Assembly: GCA_963761475.1 (NCBI GenBank)
Contig: CAVXGT010000010.1
Location: 479,583-543,582, forward strand
Direction: 5' to 3'
Length of the DNA: 64,000 nucleotides
From: Ga0077555 sp963761475
GTDB lineage: Bacteria; Pseudomonadota; Alphaproteobacteria; Rhizobiales; Hyphomicrobiaceae
Every line of letters begins with the position of its first letter. Position 1 is the first letter of the stretch. The notes under the pieces are model-generated. The model made no database searches, was not told the DNA's origin, and worked only from the letters and a program-made list of their open reading frames with translations. The position numbers were made by a program, and so were the translations under genes. Below, piece after piece: positions 27,814 through 36,452 of the stretch.

Positions 27814-29025
27814 TCAAATCGATACAACTCGTTCGAGCGCCTCCCTGATCGTCGCCGGCGGGTGCACGAGTGCAACCCTGACGTATCGCTCACCGGGATT
27901 GGACCCGTCGCGACTAGGCTGGCCCAGGAAGGCGCCAGGCACGACCTTGACACCGCATTGTTTCCATAGGGTTACCGTAGCCTCAACGCCGCCGCCTAAA
28001 TGACTCAAATCGAGCCACAGGAAGAACCCGCCCGCTGGCCGCTGGTAGGCGAACCGGCCCTTCAGAACCGCATCGCAGATGTCGAATTTGGCCTTGTAGG
28101 CCTGTCGGATCACCGCGACGTGCTGCTCCTCCGACCACACCGCGATCGACGCCTGCTGGATGATCCCAGGCATCTGCGGCCCCGTCAGGTTGCGGATTTC
28201 CGCCAGCGCCTCGAGAAAATCCGGATCCCCCGCGACAAAACCGGATCGCAGCCCCGGCAGATTCGACCGCTTCGACAGCGAGTTGAAAACCACGATGTTC
28301 TTGAATTTCTCCGGTGTCGCACCTGCAACTTCGAGGCCGCCCGTCGGCGCCTCCATCGTGTAGATCTCCGAGTAGCACTCGTCGACGAACAGCATGAAGT
28401 CGTACTGTCGGGCCAGCGCTAGCGCCCGCCGCAGGTATTCGGGCGATGCAACCGCGCCCTGCGGATTGGCCGGCGTGCACAGATAGAATGCCACCGTCCG
28501 CTCCAGTACTTCGGGCATGCCGACGAGCTGGTCGAGGTCCGGCAGGTGGCCGGTTTTCTCCGTGGCGTCCAGGAACACGGCTTCCGCATTCACCGCCGAC
28601 GCCGAGCCGAGATAGGCATGGTAGTAGGGGTTCGGCAGCAGCACCACGGGCTTTCCAACCACCCGCTTGCGCCCGACGGCCGGCAGGATCGCATAGAACA
28701 GGCCCTCGCGTGATCCGTTGACCACGATCAGCTCGCGTAGCGGATCGATCCGCCCGCCAAGCCCATAGCGTCGCTCGATCCAAGCCCCGATTGCCTTGCG
28801 CACGTCGTCGCCGCCACGCGTTAGCGGATAGGTGCCGAGCAGCTGCTGCGCTTCGGCCATCCTGTCGATGACGAACCCCGGCATGGTTTCCCTGGGATCG
28901 CCCGCCGTCATCTCGATCGGGCGCGCGTGGCCCGGCTCGATGCCCTCGAGCAGCCGCCGCAACTTTGTGAACGGCGAGATGATCTCGCCTCTGACCATGG
29001 CTTCGATGCCGGAATAGTCGGACAT
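27814..29025 (-). CDS. Class I/II PLP-dependent aminotransferase, DapC-like
   Basis: A 403-residue fold-type I aminotransferase. The PLP lysine is in VVFNSLSKRSNLPGLRSGF, with YLCTPANPQGAV and FVDECYSEIY upstream. The N-terminal SPFTKLRRLLEGIEPGHARP and the position next to ftsK match proteins annotated as succinyldiaminopimelate transaminase in Rhizobiales, which would serve lysine and peptidoglycan precursor synthesis. Substrate is not provable from sequence. ATG 29025 was chosen; an in-frame start 36 bases upstream is less convincing. Confidence 0.85.
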   Translation of the reverse strand: MSDYSGIEAMVRGEIISPFTKLRRLLEGIEPGHARPIEMTAGDPRETMPGFVIDRMAEAQQLLGTYPLTRGGDDVRKAIGAWIERRYGLGGRIDPLRELIVVNGSREGLFYAILPAVGRKRVVGKPVVLLPNPYYHAYLGSASAVNAEAVFLDATEKTGHLPDLDQLVGMPEVLERTVAFYLCTPANPQGAVASPEYLRRALALARQYDFMLFVDECYSEIYTMEAPTGGLEVAGATPEKFKNIVVFNSLSKRSNLPGLRSGFVAGDPDFLEALAEIRNLTGPQMPGIIQQASIAVWSEEQHVAVIRQAYKAKFDICDAVLKGRFAYQRPAGGFFLWLDLSHLGGGVEATVTLWKQCGVKVVPGAFLGQPSRDGSNPGERYVRVALVHPPATIREALERVVSI

Positions 29026-29281
29026 GCGGTGCAATATCCTTGCGCTTGTTGGCGGCTGCATCAGCCGTATGACCCGACAGGATTATGCGAACAACGCACA
29101 CCGCGCCAGTCTTGTTGCAGGGCTACGCGAATGCAAAATTTTAGTCGGGCGGCCGAGATAAGGCAGGCTACCATTATACTGGGGGTGGTCACTGTCACGC
29201 TGCCCCGGCCGGCCGATCGGTCAGCTCGTCGTGCACTGCATCTTCAATGCCCACCAGCCCCGTCTGCCCTGAGCCAACCCC

Positions 29282-30640
29282 ATGAACGCCCCCCAGTCGC
29301 CGCGCATGCAACTCCTTCTGCATGCACCAATCCCAGGCATGCTTTGGAAAGTGGCGGCGCCCAACGTGGCAGCGGCCGTGATCCTCACCGCCGTCACGGT
29401 GGCCGATGCCTGGTATGTCGGCCATCTTGGAACGCAAGCGCTTGCGAGCCTCGCCCTCGTCTTTCCGTTCCAGACGCTGATGCAGATGATGGCCGGCGGC
29501 GCCATCGGTGGCGGTGTGACGTCGGCGCTTGCTCGTGCCTTGGGTGCCGACAAGTCCGAGCACGCAGACGCTGTCGGCTGGCACGCACTCATGATTGCCG
29601 TTGCCCTGTCGTGCCTCTTCGTCATCGGCTTGGGCGTTTATTCCGAAGTGATTTTCGCGACCCTCGGTGCCAAGGCTGAGGTCCTGGACGGCGCCGTGCG
29701 CTATGCCCGCATCGCCTTTGGCGGCGCCACCGCGACATGGCTTTTCTATACGTTCTCGGCCATCCTGCGCGGCACCGGCGATACCGTCACGCCGGCGCGC
29801 GCCATCATTGCATCGAGCTTTGCGCAGGTGTTCCTGTCGGGCCTTTTCACATTTGGCGGCGGCCCGGTTCCAACCCTTGGCTTGGCCGGTCCCGCAACCG
29901 CGCTCGTCCTGTGCCAGGGGGCTGCCGCGCTCTATCTCGCGGTCCATGTGCTTACCGGCCGCACCGGTCTACGCATTCATCCCGCCTGGCCGGCGTGGCG
30001 GCCTTTCGCCGACATCATGCGGGTCGGCGGCATTGGCCTGCTCAACAGCCTCACCATTGTCGCGACCGTCGTCACCGTGACCTGGTGCGTTGGCCGCTAT
30101 GGCACCGAGGCGCTGGCCGGATACGGGCTTGGCAGCCGACTTGAGTTGATGCTCGTGCCCTTCGTCTTTGGCATCGGCGGGGCGCTGACGGCAGCCGTCG
30201 GCATCAATTTCGGCGCCCGCAATTTTGCCCGCGCCCGGCGCATCGCCTGGACCGGCGCTGGTGCAGCCGTCCTCATTACGGGCTCCATTGGCCTTGCCGT
30301 CGCACTTCTGCCGGGCCTATGGCTCGACCGTTTCACGGCCGACCCCAAGGCCTACGCCTTCGGCGCGCTGTATCTCTCCATTGCCGCCCCGTTCTACGCG
30401 CTTTTCGGCGGCGGTCAGACGCTCTACTTCGCAAGTCAGGGCACCGGCCGCATGCTTCTGCCAGTTCTGGTCGGCATCCTTCGTTTCTGCGTCGTCACCA
30501 CCGTCGGCTATTTTGCCGTCACCCGCGGCCTGCACATTTCGGTGGTCTTTGCCGCCGTAGCAGCTGGCCTGGCGGTGGTCGGCATCGGTCTTGCCCTCTG
30601 CCTCCTGAGCCCCGTCTGGCGCCCTGACGCCAAAGCGTGA
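29282..30640 (+). CDS. MATE-family efflux transporter
   Basis: A 452-residue inner-membrane antiporter with about twelve hydrophobic segments in two pseudo-symmetric halves. The family landmarks are APNVAAAVILTAVTVADAWY (helix 1), GGAIGGGVTSALARALGA, the FSAILRGTGDTVTPA loop and, in the second half, GIGGALTAAVGINFGARNF. MATE proteins export cationic compounds using Na+ or H+. It is followed directly by a family B repeat. Confidence 0.93.
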   Translation: MNAPQSPRMQLLLHAPIPGMLWKVAAPNVAAAVILTAVTVADAWYVGHLGTQALASLALVFPFQTLMQMMAGGAIGGGVTSALARALGADKSEHADAVGWHALMIAVALSCLFVIGLGVYSEVIFATLGAKAEVLDGAVRYARIAFGGATATWLFYTFSAILRGTGDTVTPARAIIASSFAQVFLSGLFTFGGGPVPTLGLAGPATALVLCQGAAALYLAVHVLTGRTGLRIHPAWPAWRPFADIMRVGGIGLLNSLTIVATVVTVTWCVGRYGTEALAGYGLGSRLELMLVPFVFGIGGALTAAVGINFGARNFARARRIAWTGAGAAVLITGSIGLAVALLPGLWLDRFTADPKAYAFGALYLSIAAPFYALFGGGQTLYFASQGTGRMLLPVLVGILRFCVVTTVGYFAVTRGLHISVVFAAVAAGLAVVGIGLALCLLSPVWRPDAKA

Positions 30641-30780
30641 CCCACCCCCTAAGCGCCGTACGTGCGCGCCAGCGCACGCATGGCGAAGGCCGCGACTGCG
30701 GCCCGCCGCTAGCGGCGCCCCTTGCGGCAAGCGCAGCGCTGCCCGCGGCAGCGCGTACGCGCCGTGAGCAAGTAAACCCA
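30641..30780. repeat. REP-like element, family B
   Basis: It begins CCCACCCCCTAAGCGCC straight after the MATE stop codon and ends GCAGCGCGTACGCGCCGTGA, the same order of blocks as the element near 21.3 kb, with 80-90% similar stretches by eye. It contains several inverted repeats. Confidence 0.75.
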
Positions 30781-30896
30781 GCACGCCCCGTGAGCGCAAT
30801 CACCCAAGACAAAAACACCGCCTTGCGTCCGCAGGCCGCGCTTGCCAAGCTCGCTCGCAACCCAACGCTGAGCTCATCAAAACTCAAGGCGGCGCG

Positions 30897-32534
30897 ATGA
30901 CCACGATCTACGAGGCCCGGAAGATCATCACCATGAACCCCTCTCGGCCGCATGCCACCCACGTGGCCGTCCGAGATGGCCGCATTCTGGGTGTGGGCTC
31001 GCCGGAGGAGCTACAGGGCTGGGGCCCCGCCACTCTTGATAGGCGCTTTGCCGACAAGGTTCTCATTCCCGGCCTCGTCGAGGGACACGCCCACGTCTCG
31101 GAAGGCAGTTTCTGGCGCTACACCTATTGCGGTTTCTTCGATCGCATGGACCCGGCCGGCAAGACGTGGTCGGGGCTCAAGTCCGTGGCCGAGGTGCTCG
31201 ACCGTCTGCGTGAAGCCCAGCAGGCTCTCTCCGCACCCGATGCCCCACTCTCCGGCTGGGCGCTCGATCCGATCTACTACGGCTCCACCCGCGTCACTCG
31301 CCACGACCTCGACGCCGTCTCGACCACGCGCCCCATCGGCATTCTCCACGCCAGTGGCCACATCATGAACGTCAACACCAAGGCGCTGGAGCTGGCGGGG
31401 CTTCTGCGCCCAGGTGTCAATCATCCAGGTGTCCCGCTCGGCGCCGACGGCCTGCCGACCGGCGAGCTCAAGGGGCCTGACGCCATGATGCCCGCAGGCC
31501 CCCACGTCGGCTTCGACCGTGAGGCCATGGCCTCCGACGAGCGCGGCCTGCGCGACTTCGCCCGCCTCTGCGTCCGCACCGGAGTCACCACTTCGGCCGA
31601 CCTCGCCAACATGCTGCCCGACGAGGCCGTCGATATGATGTTGCGCGTCACCGGCGAGCCGGCGTTTCCAGTGCGCATCGTCTCCTTCCGCCGCAACACC
31701 GGCCTCTCGATGCCACAGCTCGTCGCGCGCGCCCAGGAGTTGAAAGCAAGAAGTTCGGACCGCTTGCGTCTCGGCAGGCTCAAGTTCTTCGCCGACGGCT
31801 CCATCCAGGGTTTTTCCGCCCGCTTGCGCTGGCCCGGCTACTACAACGGCGCGCCGAATGGCCTGTGGTACACACCACCCGAGCAATTGCGCGATGGATA
31901 CATGCTGGCCCTCGAGGCAGGCGTCCAGGTCCACACCCACACCAACGGCGACGAGGCCTCCGAGCTGGCCCTCGACTGCCTGGAAGCAGCCCTCCGGCGC
32001 CATCCCACACCCGATCATCGCTTCACCTTGCAGCACTGCCAGCTCGCCGACGCCGCCCTCTACCGGCGCATGAAAGCTCTGGGCTGCTGCGTAAATCTTT
32101 TCCCCAATCACCACTTCTATTGGGGCGACCAGCACTACGCCATGACCGTTGGCCCCGAGCGTGCCGAGCGCATGAACCCCTGCGCCACCGCCCTCGCCGT
32201 TGGCGTGCCGTTGGCCATCCATTCTGACGCCCCGGTGACGCCGCTCGGGCCGCTGTTCACCGCCTGGTGCGCCGTCAACCGGCTGACCGCAACCGGCCGC
32301 CTCCTTGGCGCCAGCGAACGCATATCGGTCGCCGATGCGCTGCGCACCATCACTCTTGGCGCCGCATACACCTTGCAGCTCGACGGCGAAGTCGGCACCA
32401 TCGAATGCGGCAAGCGCGCCGACTTCGCCGTCCTCCTCGACGATCCCGAGACCATCGCGCCTGAGCGTCTCAAGGATGTCGGCGTCTGGGGCACCGTGCA
32501 GGGCGGCCGCGTCTTCGCGGCAGCCGACGCCTAA
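30897..32534 (+). CDS. Metal-dependent amidohydrolase, YtcJ-like
   Basis: A 545-residue amidohydrolase. The metal-binding HxH is in LVEGHAHVSEG. Further ligands are likely in VQVHTHTNGDEAS and FTLQHCQLAD, with the catalytic Asp in LAIHSDAPVTPLGP. LKFFADGSIQGFSARL is typical of the YtcJ/imidazolonepropionase-like branch, which acts on cyclic or N-substituted amides; the substrate is unknown. Its TAA overlaps the ATG of the CobW-type gene (TAATGA), so translation is coupled and the GTPase may supply the metal. Confidence 0.88.
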   Translation: MTTIYEARKIITMNPSRPHATHVAVRDGRILGVGSPEELQGWGPATLDRRFADKVLIPGLVEGHAHVSEGSFWRYTYCGFFDRMDPAGKTWSGLKSVAEVLDRLREAQQALSAPDAPLSGWALDPIYYGSTRVTRHDLDAVSTTRPIGILHASGHIMNVNTKALELAGLLRPGVNHPGVPLGADGLPTGELKGPDAMMPAGPHVGFDREAMASDERGLRDFARLCVRTGVTTSADLANMLPDEAVDMMLRVTGEPAFPVRIVSFRRNTGLSMPQLVARAQELKARSSDRLRLGRLKFFADGSIQGFSARLRWPGYYNGAPNGLWYTPPEQLRDGYMLALEAGVQVHTHTNGDEASELALDCLEAALRRHPTPDHRFTLQHCQLADAALYRRMKALGCCVNLFPNHHFYWGDQHYAMTVGPERAERMNPCATALAVGVPLAIHSDAPVTPLGPLFTAWCAVNRLTATGRLLGASERISVADALRTITLGAAYTLQLDGEVGTIECGKRADFAVLLDDPETIAPERLKDVGVWGTVQGGRVFAAADA

Positions 32535-33460
32535 TGACGGAAGCGGCGCCGATCCCGGTCACCATCGTTGGCGGCTATCTCGGGGCCGGCAAGACGACGC
32601 TCGTCAATCATGTCCTGCGCCACGCCGACGGCTTGCGCATCGCGGTCCTCGTCAACGAACTCGGCGCACTCGCCATCGATGCCGACCTGATCGAGTCCCG
32701 CGATGCCGACATGGTCTCTGTGGCCGGCGGCTGTGTTTGCTGCAGCTATGGCAGTGACCTCATGGCGGCCCTGATGGACCTTGCCCGCCGCGAGCCGCGC
32801 TTCGATCATGTCCTGCTGGAGACCAGCGGCGTCGCGCTTCCAGGCCCCGTCGCAGCCTCCCTCACTCTGCTCGCTGACTACGTCAACGACGGCATCGTCA
32901 TTGTCGCCGATGCCGCAGCGATCCGCCGTCAGTCAAGCGACCGTTACCTCTCTGACACGATCCTCCAGCAGCTCGCCGGCGCCGACATCGTCCTCCTCAA
33001 CAAGGTCGATACCGTCGACGCCGAGCAATTGCGTGCGCTGCATCTTTGGCTGGCCGAAACGACCGCTGGCGCCCGCATTGTCGACACCACCGAGGCCGCC
33101 GTGCCTCTCGACGTTGTCACTGGCGCGCGCCTCTCGGCACCAGCCAAGCCGCAGACGTTCGCGTTGCCGCCGCACCAGCCCGACATCTACAGCACCGAGA
33201 TCCTGCATTTTCCAGAGCCCGCCGACGCTCTACAACTGGCCGCCGCTCTGGCCGATCCGCGCTTGGGACTGCTTCGCGCCAAGGGCATCATCACCGGCCT
33301 CGACGGCCGCACGTGGGCGATCCAGATTGTGGGCACGCGCCATCGGGCGACACCGCACTCTGCGCCCTCGGAGACGCCAAGCGGCATCGTCTGCATCGGC
33401 CTGAAGCACCAGATCGACGCCGCGCGCCTGCACGCCCTCGCCAATGCCCTGATCGCTTGA
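32534..33460 (+). CDS. CobW/COG0523-type GTP-binding metallochaperone
   Basis: A 308-residue G3E-family GTPase. The Walker A is GGYLGAGKTTLVN, the metal-binding CxCC motif is VAGGCVCCSYGSDL, Walker B-like VLLETSGVALPGPV follows, and the G4 guanine motif is LLNKVDTVDAEQL. A C-terminal CobW domain ends the protein. COG0523 proteins deliver zinc or cobalt to client enzymes or handle metal shortage. The start overlaps the stop of the amidohydrolase gene, whose product needs metal, making it the obvious candidate client. Confidence 0.9.
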   Translation: MTEAAPIPVTIVGGYLGAGKTTLVNHVLRHADGLRIAVLVNELGALAIDADLIESRDADMVSVAGGCVCCSYGSDLMAALMDLARREPRFDHVLLETSGVALPGPVAASLTLLADYVNDGIVIVADAAAIRRQSSDRYLSDTILQQLAGADIVLLNKVDTVDAEQLRALHLWLAETTAGARIVDTTEAAVPLDVVTGARLSAPAKPQTFALPPHQPDIYSTEILHFPEPADALQLAAALADPRLGLLRAKGIITGLDGRTWAIQIVGTRHRATPHSAPSETPSGIVCIGLKHQIDAARLHALANALIA

Positions 33461-33478
33461 CCGCACCGGGCGGCATTC

Positions 33479-34702
33479 TCAGTCGGCGATCGCCTGCAGC
33501 ACCAGCCCGCGCATCAGTTGGCGGTACCGCAGGCGCATTTGACCAGGCGCCGCAGCCATGAACACCACCGCCAGATCCTCCACTGGATCGATCCAGAAAT
33601 ACGTCCCATAGACGCCCGACCAGTAGTAGTCGCCCGTCGATCCCAGTTGCGCGGCAATCCCAGCCCCGCGCCGCACCGCAAACCCGAGCCCGAAACCATA
33701 GCCGTTGCAGGCAGGGTCCATCGTGGTGATCCGGTTCTCGATCTCCGGTCCGAGATGGTCGGCGCGCATCAGCTCCACGCTCTTGCGCCCAAGAATGCGC
33801 TGGCCCTCGAACATGCCGCCGCCGAGCAGCATCTGCACGAACCGCAGGTAGTCGGCCGCCGTCGACACCGCCCCGCCGCCACCCGATTCCCATTTTGAGA
33901 GTTGCCCGCTGGCGTGATGCACGCTCAGCGCCTCGCCGGTCAGCGGACATGTCGCAAAAGCGCGCGCATAGCGGCTTTCCGCTGCAGCAGGCAGCGCGAA
34001 CGAGGTGTCTGCCATCCCCAGCGGATCCCACAGCCGCGCCTTGAGGAAACTGCCGAGCGTCTGTCCCGAGATCGCCTCGACGATGTGGCCGAGGATGTCG
34101 GTCGAGAAGCCGTACTCCCACGCCGTCCCCGGCTGATAGAGCAGCGGCACCTTGCCGATCTGTTCGAGGAACTCGTCCCGGCCGAGCTTTACCGAGGCCG
34201 AGCCTGACGATCCCGGATAGGCTGCGTGCACACTACTGGTCCCGCGGTTGGCATAGGTCAGCCCCGACGTGTGCCTGAGCAGGTCCTGCACCGTCATTTC
34301 CCTTTTCGCCGGCACCGTATCGCTGGCGTCGGACGTCGGTGTCCGCGCCACCTTCATGTTTGCGAGCTGCGGCAGGAATTTCGACACGGGATCACCGAGC
34401 AGCAGCCGTCCCTCCTCGTGCAGCATCATGATGGCGACCGACGTCATCGGCTTCGTCATCGACGCGATCGAGAACACGGCGTCGGCCCACAGCGGCTGGC
34501 CGTTGGCCGGATCGCGGACCCCCATGGCCTCGAGATAGGCGATGCGCCCCCGCCGTGCGATGCCGACCACCGCGCCGGGCAGCATCCCTGCCTTGATGTC
34601 ACGCTCGAGCGCTTCGCGGATGTTGGCGAGGCGGCTCGCGGCGAGCCCAACTTCGCCGGGATTGGCGCGTGAGAAGCGGGCTGTCGGGTGAGTCTCGGCC
34701 AT
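33479..34702 (-). CDS. Serine hydrolase of the beta-lactamase/esterase (class C) family
   Basis: A 407-residue protein. The catalytic SxxK is in FSIASMTKPMTSVAIMML. The second motif is a Tyr in the HTSGLTYANRG region or WEYGFSTDILG, and the third position is near GSTGDYYWSGVYG. No signal peptide is visible, so this is more like an esterase (EstB type) than a secreted beta-lactamase. ATG 34702 was chosen; the open frame continues upstream without family sequence. Convergent with the GTPase gene (18 bases apart). Confidence 0.88.
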   Translation of the reverse strand: MAETHPTARFSRANPGEVGLAASRLANIREALERDIKAGMLPGAVVGIARRGRIAYLEAMGVRDPANGQPLWADAVFSIASMTKPMTSVAIMMLHEEGRLLLGDPVSKFLPQLANMKVARTPTSDASDTVPAKREMTVQDLLRHTSGLTYANRGTSSVHAAYPGSSGSASVKLGRDEFLEQIGKVPLLYQPGTAWEYGFSTDILGHIVEAISGQTLGSFLKARLWDPLGMADTSFALPAAAESRYARAFATCPLTGEALSVHHASGQLSKWESGGGGAVSTAADYLRFVQMLLGGGMFEGQRILGRKSVELMRADHLGPEIENRITTMDPACNGYGFGLGFAVRRGAGIAAQLGSTGDYYWSGVYGTYFWIDPVEDLAVVFMAAAPGQMRLRYRQLMRGLVLQAIAD

Positions 34703-34873
34703 GTCACGTCTACCTTGGTTTTGAACGGGTTGGCGTATGCGATCAGTGCTGCCAGTCGGCCACACCCGCGCCGCGATCGCAAGGCCCGCTTTTCTACCCA
34801 CCTTCTTCCTGCTATCGCGATCGTCAACGCTGACCGATGCGATCACTGCAATCCCGTCGGCCTCGGCCGACCG

Positions 34874-35581
34874 ATGAAAGAGCCTCCCGTGCCCGCCAAC
34901 ATCCAATCCTTGCCGGACAGCTACGCCCTTGCCGTATTCTTCGGGGCAATTTTCATCTACGGCTACGTCACGGCTTGGCGGCCGCTCGCCGCTCTGTCCA
35001 TCGCCGGCGCAGTCCAGAGCCAGCGCGAGCATTGGATGCGGAACATGGCGCTACGCGACATGCGCATGGTCGATGCCCAGCTCCTCGCCGGTCTGTCTCA
35101 AGGCAACGCGTTCTTCGCGTCCACGTCCGCCATCATCATCGGCGGCCTCCTCGCCATGGTCGGATCTGGCGAGAAGGTGCAGGCGTTGCTTGAGCGGCTG
35201 CCGTTCGTGACCCCGTCGTCCCCGGTCAAGTTCGAGCTCAAGCTGCTGCTCATGGTTCTCGTCTTCGTTTTTGCATTCTTCAAGTTCGCCTGGGCCTTTC
35301 GGCTGTCGCACTACGCGGCCATCATGATCGGCGCCACGCCTATCCTGGACGCAACCAATCGCCAGGCCTGCGAGAGCCATGCGTTACGCACCGCTCGATT
35401 GATTGGCATTGCGGCCGAGCACGCCAACGCCGGCCTGCGCAGTTTCTATTTCGCCATTGCCGCCATCGCGTGGTTCTTCAATCCCTGGGCGCTGGTTGCC
35501 GCCACCCTCTGGGTCGTGCTCATACTGGCGCGACGTGACTTCTTCTCCCGATCCCGCCGCCTGATGGCCGACCACGGTTAA
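34874..35581 (+). CDS. DUF599 membrane protein
   Basis: A 235-residue integral membrane protein with about four helices (FFGAIFIYGYVTAW, ASTSAIIIGGLLAMVG, LKLLLMVLVFVFAFFKFAWA, and AAIAWFFNPWALVAATLWV). The motifs MRNMALRDMRMVDAQLLAGL and QGNAFFASTS, followed by FRLSHYAAIMIGA, are characteristic of DUF599. No biochemical role is established for the family. Divergent from the serine hydrolase. Confidence 0.88.
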   Translation: MKEPPVPANIQSLPDSYALAVFFGAIFIYGYVTAWRPLAALSIAGAVQSQREHWMRNMALRDMRMVDAQLLAGLSQGNAFFASTSAIIIGGLLAMVGSGEKVQALLERLPFVTPSSPVKFELKLLLMVLVFVFAFFKFAWAFRLSHYAAIMIGATPILDATNRQACESHALRTARLIGIAAEHANAGLRSFYFAIAAIAWFFNPWALVAATLWVVLILARRDFFSRSRRLMADHG

Positions 35582-35905
35582 AGTGGCGACGATAAAGTTA
35601 ATCTGCATGAAATGCAGAATTGTGTTGTCGTCGCCGGATTCGATGGGATAATCGAGATAGTTCGATTCGGACCATCACACGCGTTGCTAGCGATGATCTG
35701 TTGAAGCTTGAGTAAAAACACTATTTCGGCTTGCGCGTTTTTCTGGATCAATCGATAAAAATCCACTTATACCGTAGCCTTCCTTTCGCCAGTTGCGATC
35801 TGTTAGATTGCAGTGGCAGAGCAAGGCGCCGAGTCTAGAAGGATGCGCAAGGTCGCGGCGGACGGATGTCGGTTCGCCCCGGCTGTACAACGGAGTGACA
35901 GGAAG
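35582..35905. other. AT-richer intergenic region upstream of the MarR gene
   Basis: About 320 bases with lower GC than the surroundings and no supported gene. It should contain the MarR promoter and perhaps its autoregulatory operator, but I could not define an inverted repeat with confidence. Confidence 0.4.
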
Positions 35906-36376
35906 ATGGCAAGCGAGTCCCAATCCCGTCTAAATGAATCGATGCTGCATCTGCTGCATCGCGCGGGACAGGTCGCAGACGAGCTCTTTGCAAGCGAAAT
36001 GCAGGGCTCTGACCTGACGCCGCGTCAATTTGCGGTGCTTCAGGTCCTCGAGCGCCTTGAGACGGCGAGCCAGACCGATATCGTTAACGCGACTGGCATC
36101 GACCGCTCGACGCTGGCCGACATCGTCAAGCGCCTGGTCATGCGCGGGTTGATCGCCCGCCGTCGGTCGAAAGCGGATGCGCGCGCCTACGCCGTGCGCC
36201 TTACGCCGGCCGGTAAGGAAGCCCTTCAACAGGCCCAGCCGGCCTCCGAGCGGGTAGAGGGTCGCTTGTTGAAGTCCCTGCCCCAGACGCGGCGCGATGC
36301 CTTCATCGATTCCCTGTCGGCTCTCGTAGCTTCCCTCGCGCAGTCGATGCCCGAGGACGAGCCTAAGAAGGACTGA
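35906..36376 (+). CDS. MarR-family transcriptional regulator
   Basis: A 156-residue winged-helix regulator. LTPRQFAVLQVLERLETASQ begins the DNA-binding domain; DIVNATGIDRSTLADIVKRL is the recognition helix region, and LIARRRSKADARAYAVRLT is the wing. Helices at both ends should form the dimer interface. ATG 35906 follows an ACAGGAAG site; longer starts are possible but do not look like MarR. Targets unknown. Confidence 0.92.
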   Translation: MASESQSRLNESMLHLLHRAGQVADELFASEMQGSDLTPRQFAVLQVLERLETASQTDIVNATGIDRSTLADIVKRLVMRGLIARRRSKADARAYAVRLTPAGKEALQQAQPASERVEGRLLKSLPQTRRDAFIDSLSALVASLAQSMPEDEPKKD

Positions 36377-36394
36377 CGCCGTTAGGCGGCGCCA

Positions 36395-36441
36395 CTCACT
36401 GCGCGTAAGCGCTGCCCCGCGCAGCGCTTACGCGCAGTGAG
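36395..36441. terminator. Perfect 21-bp inverted repeat between convergent genes, likely bidirectional terminator
   Basis: The arms CTCACTGCGCGTAAGCGCTGC (21 bases) and its exact complement enclose a 5-base loop. An A-rich run follows on the right. It lies between the 3' ends of the MarR gene and the GlcD-like gene. Its sequence (GCGCTTACGCGC, GTGAGTAA) also resembles the ends of family B repeats, so it may be a repeat recruited as a terminator. Confidence 0.75.
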
Positions 36442-36452
36442 TAAGAAAAACC

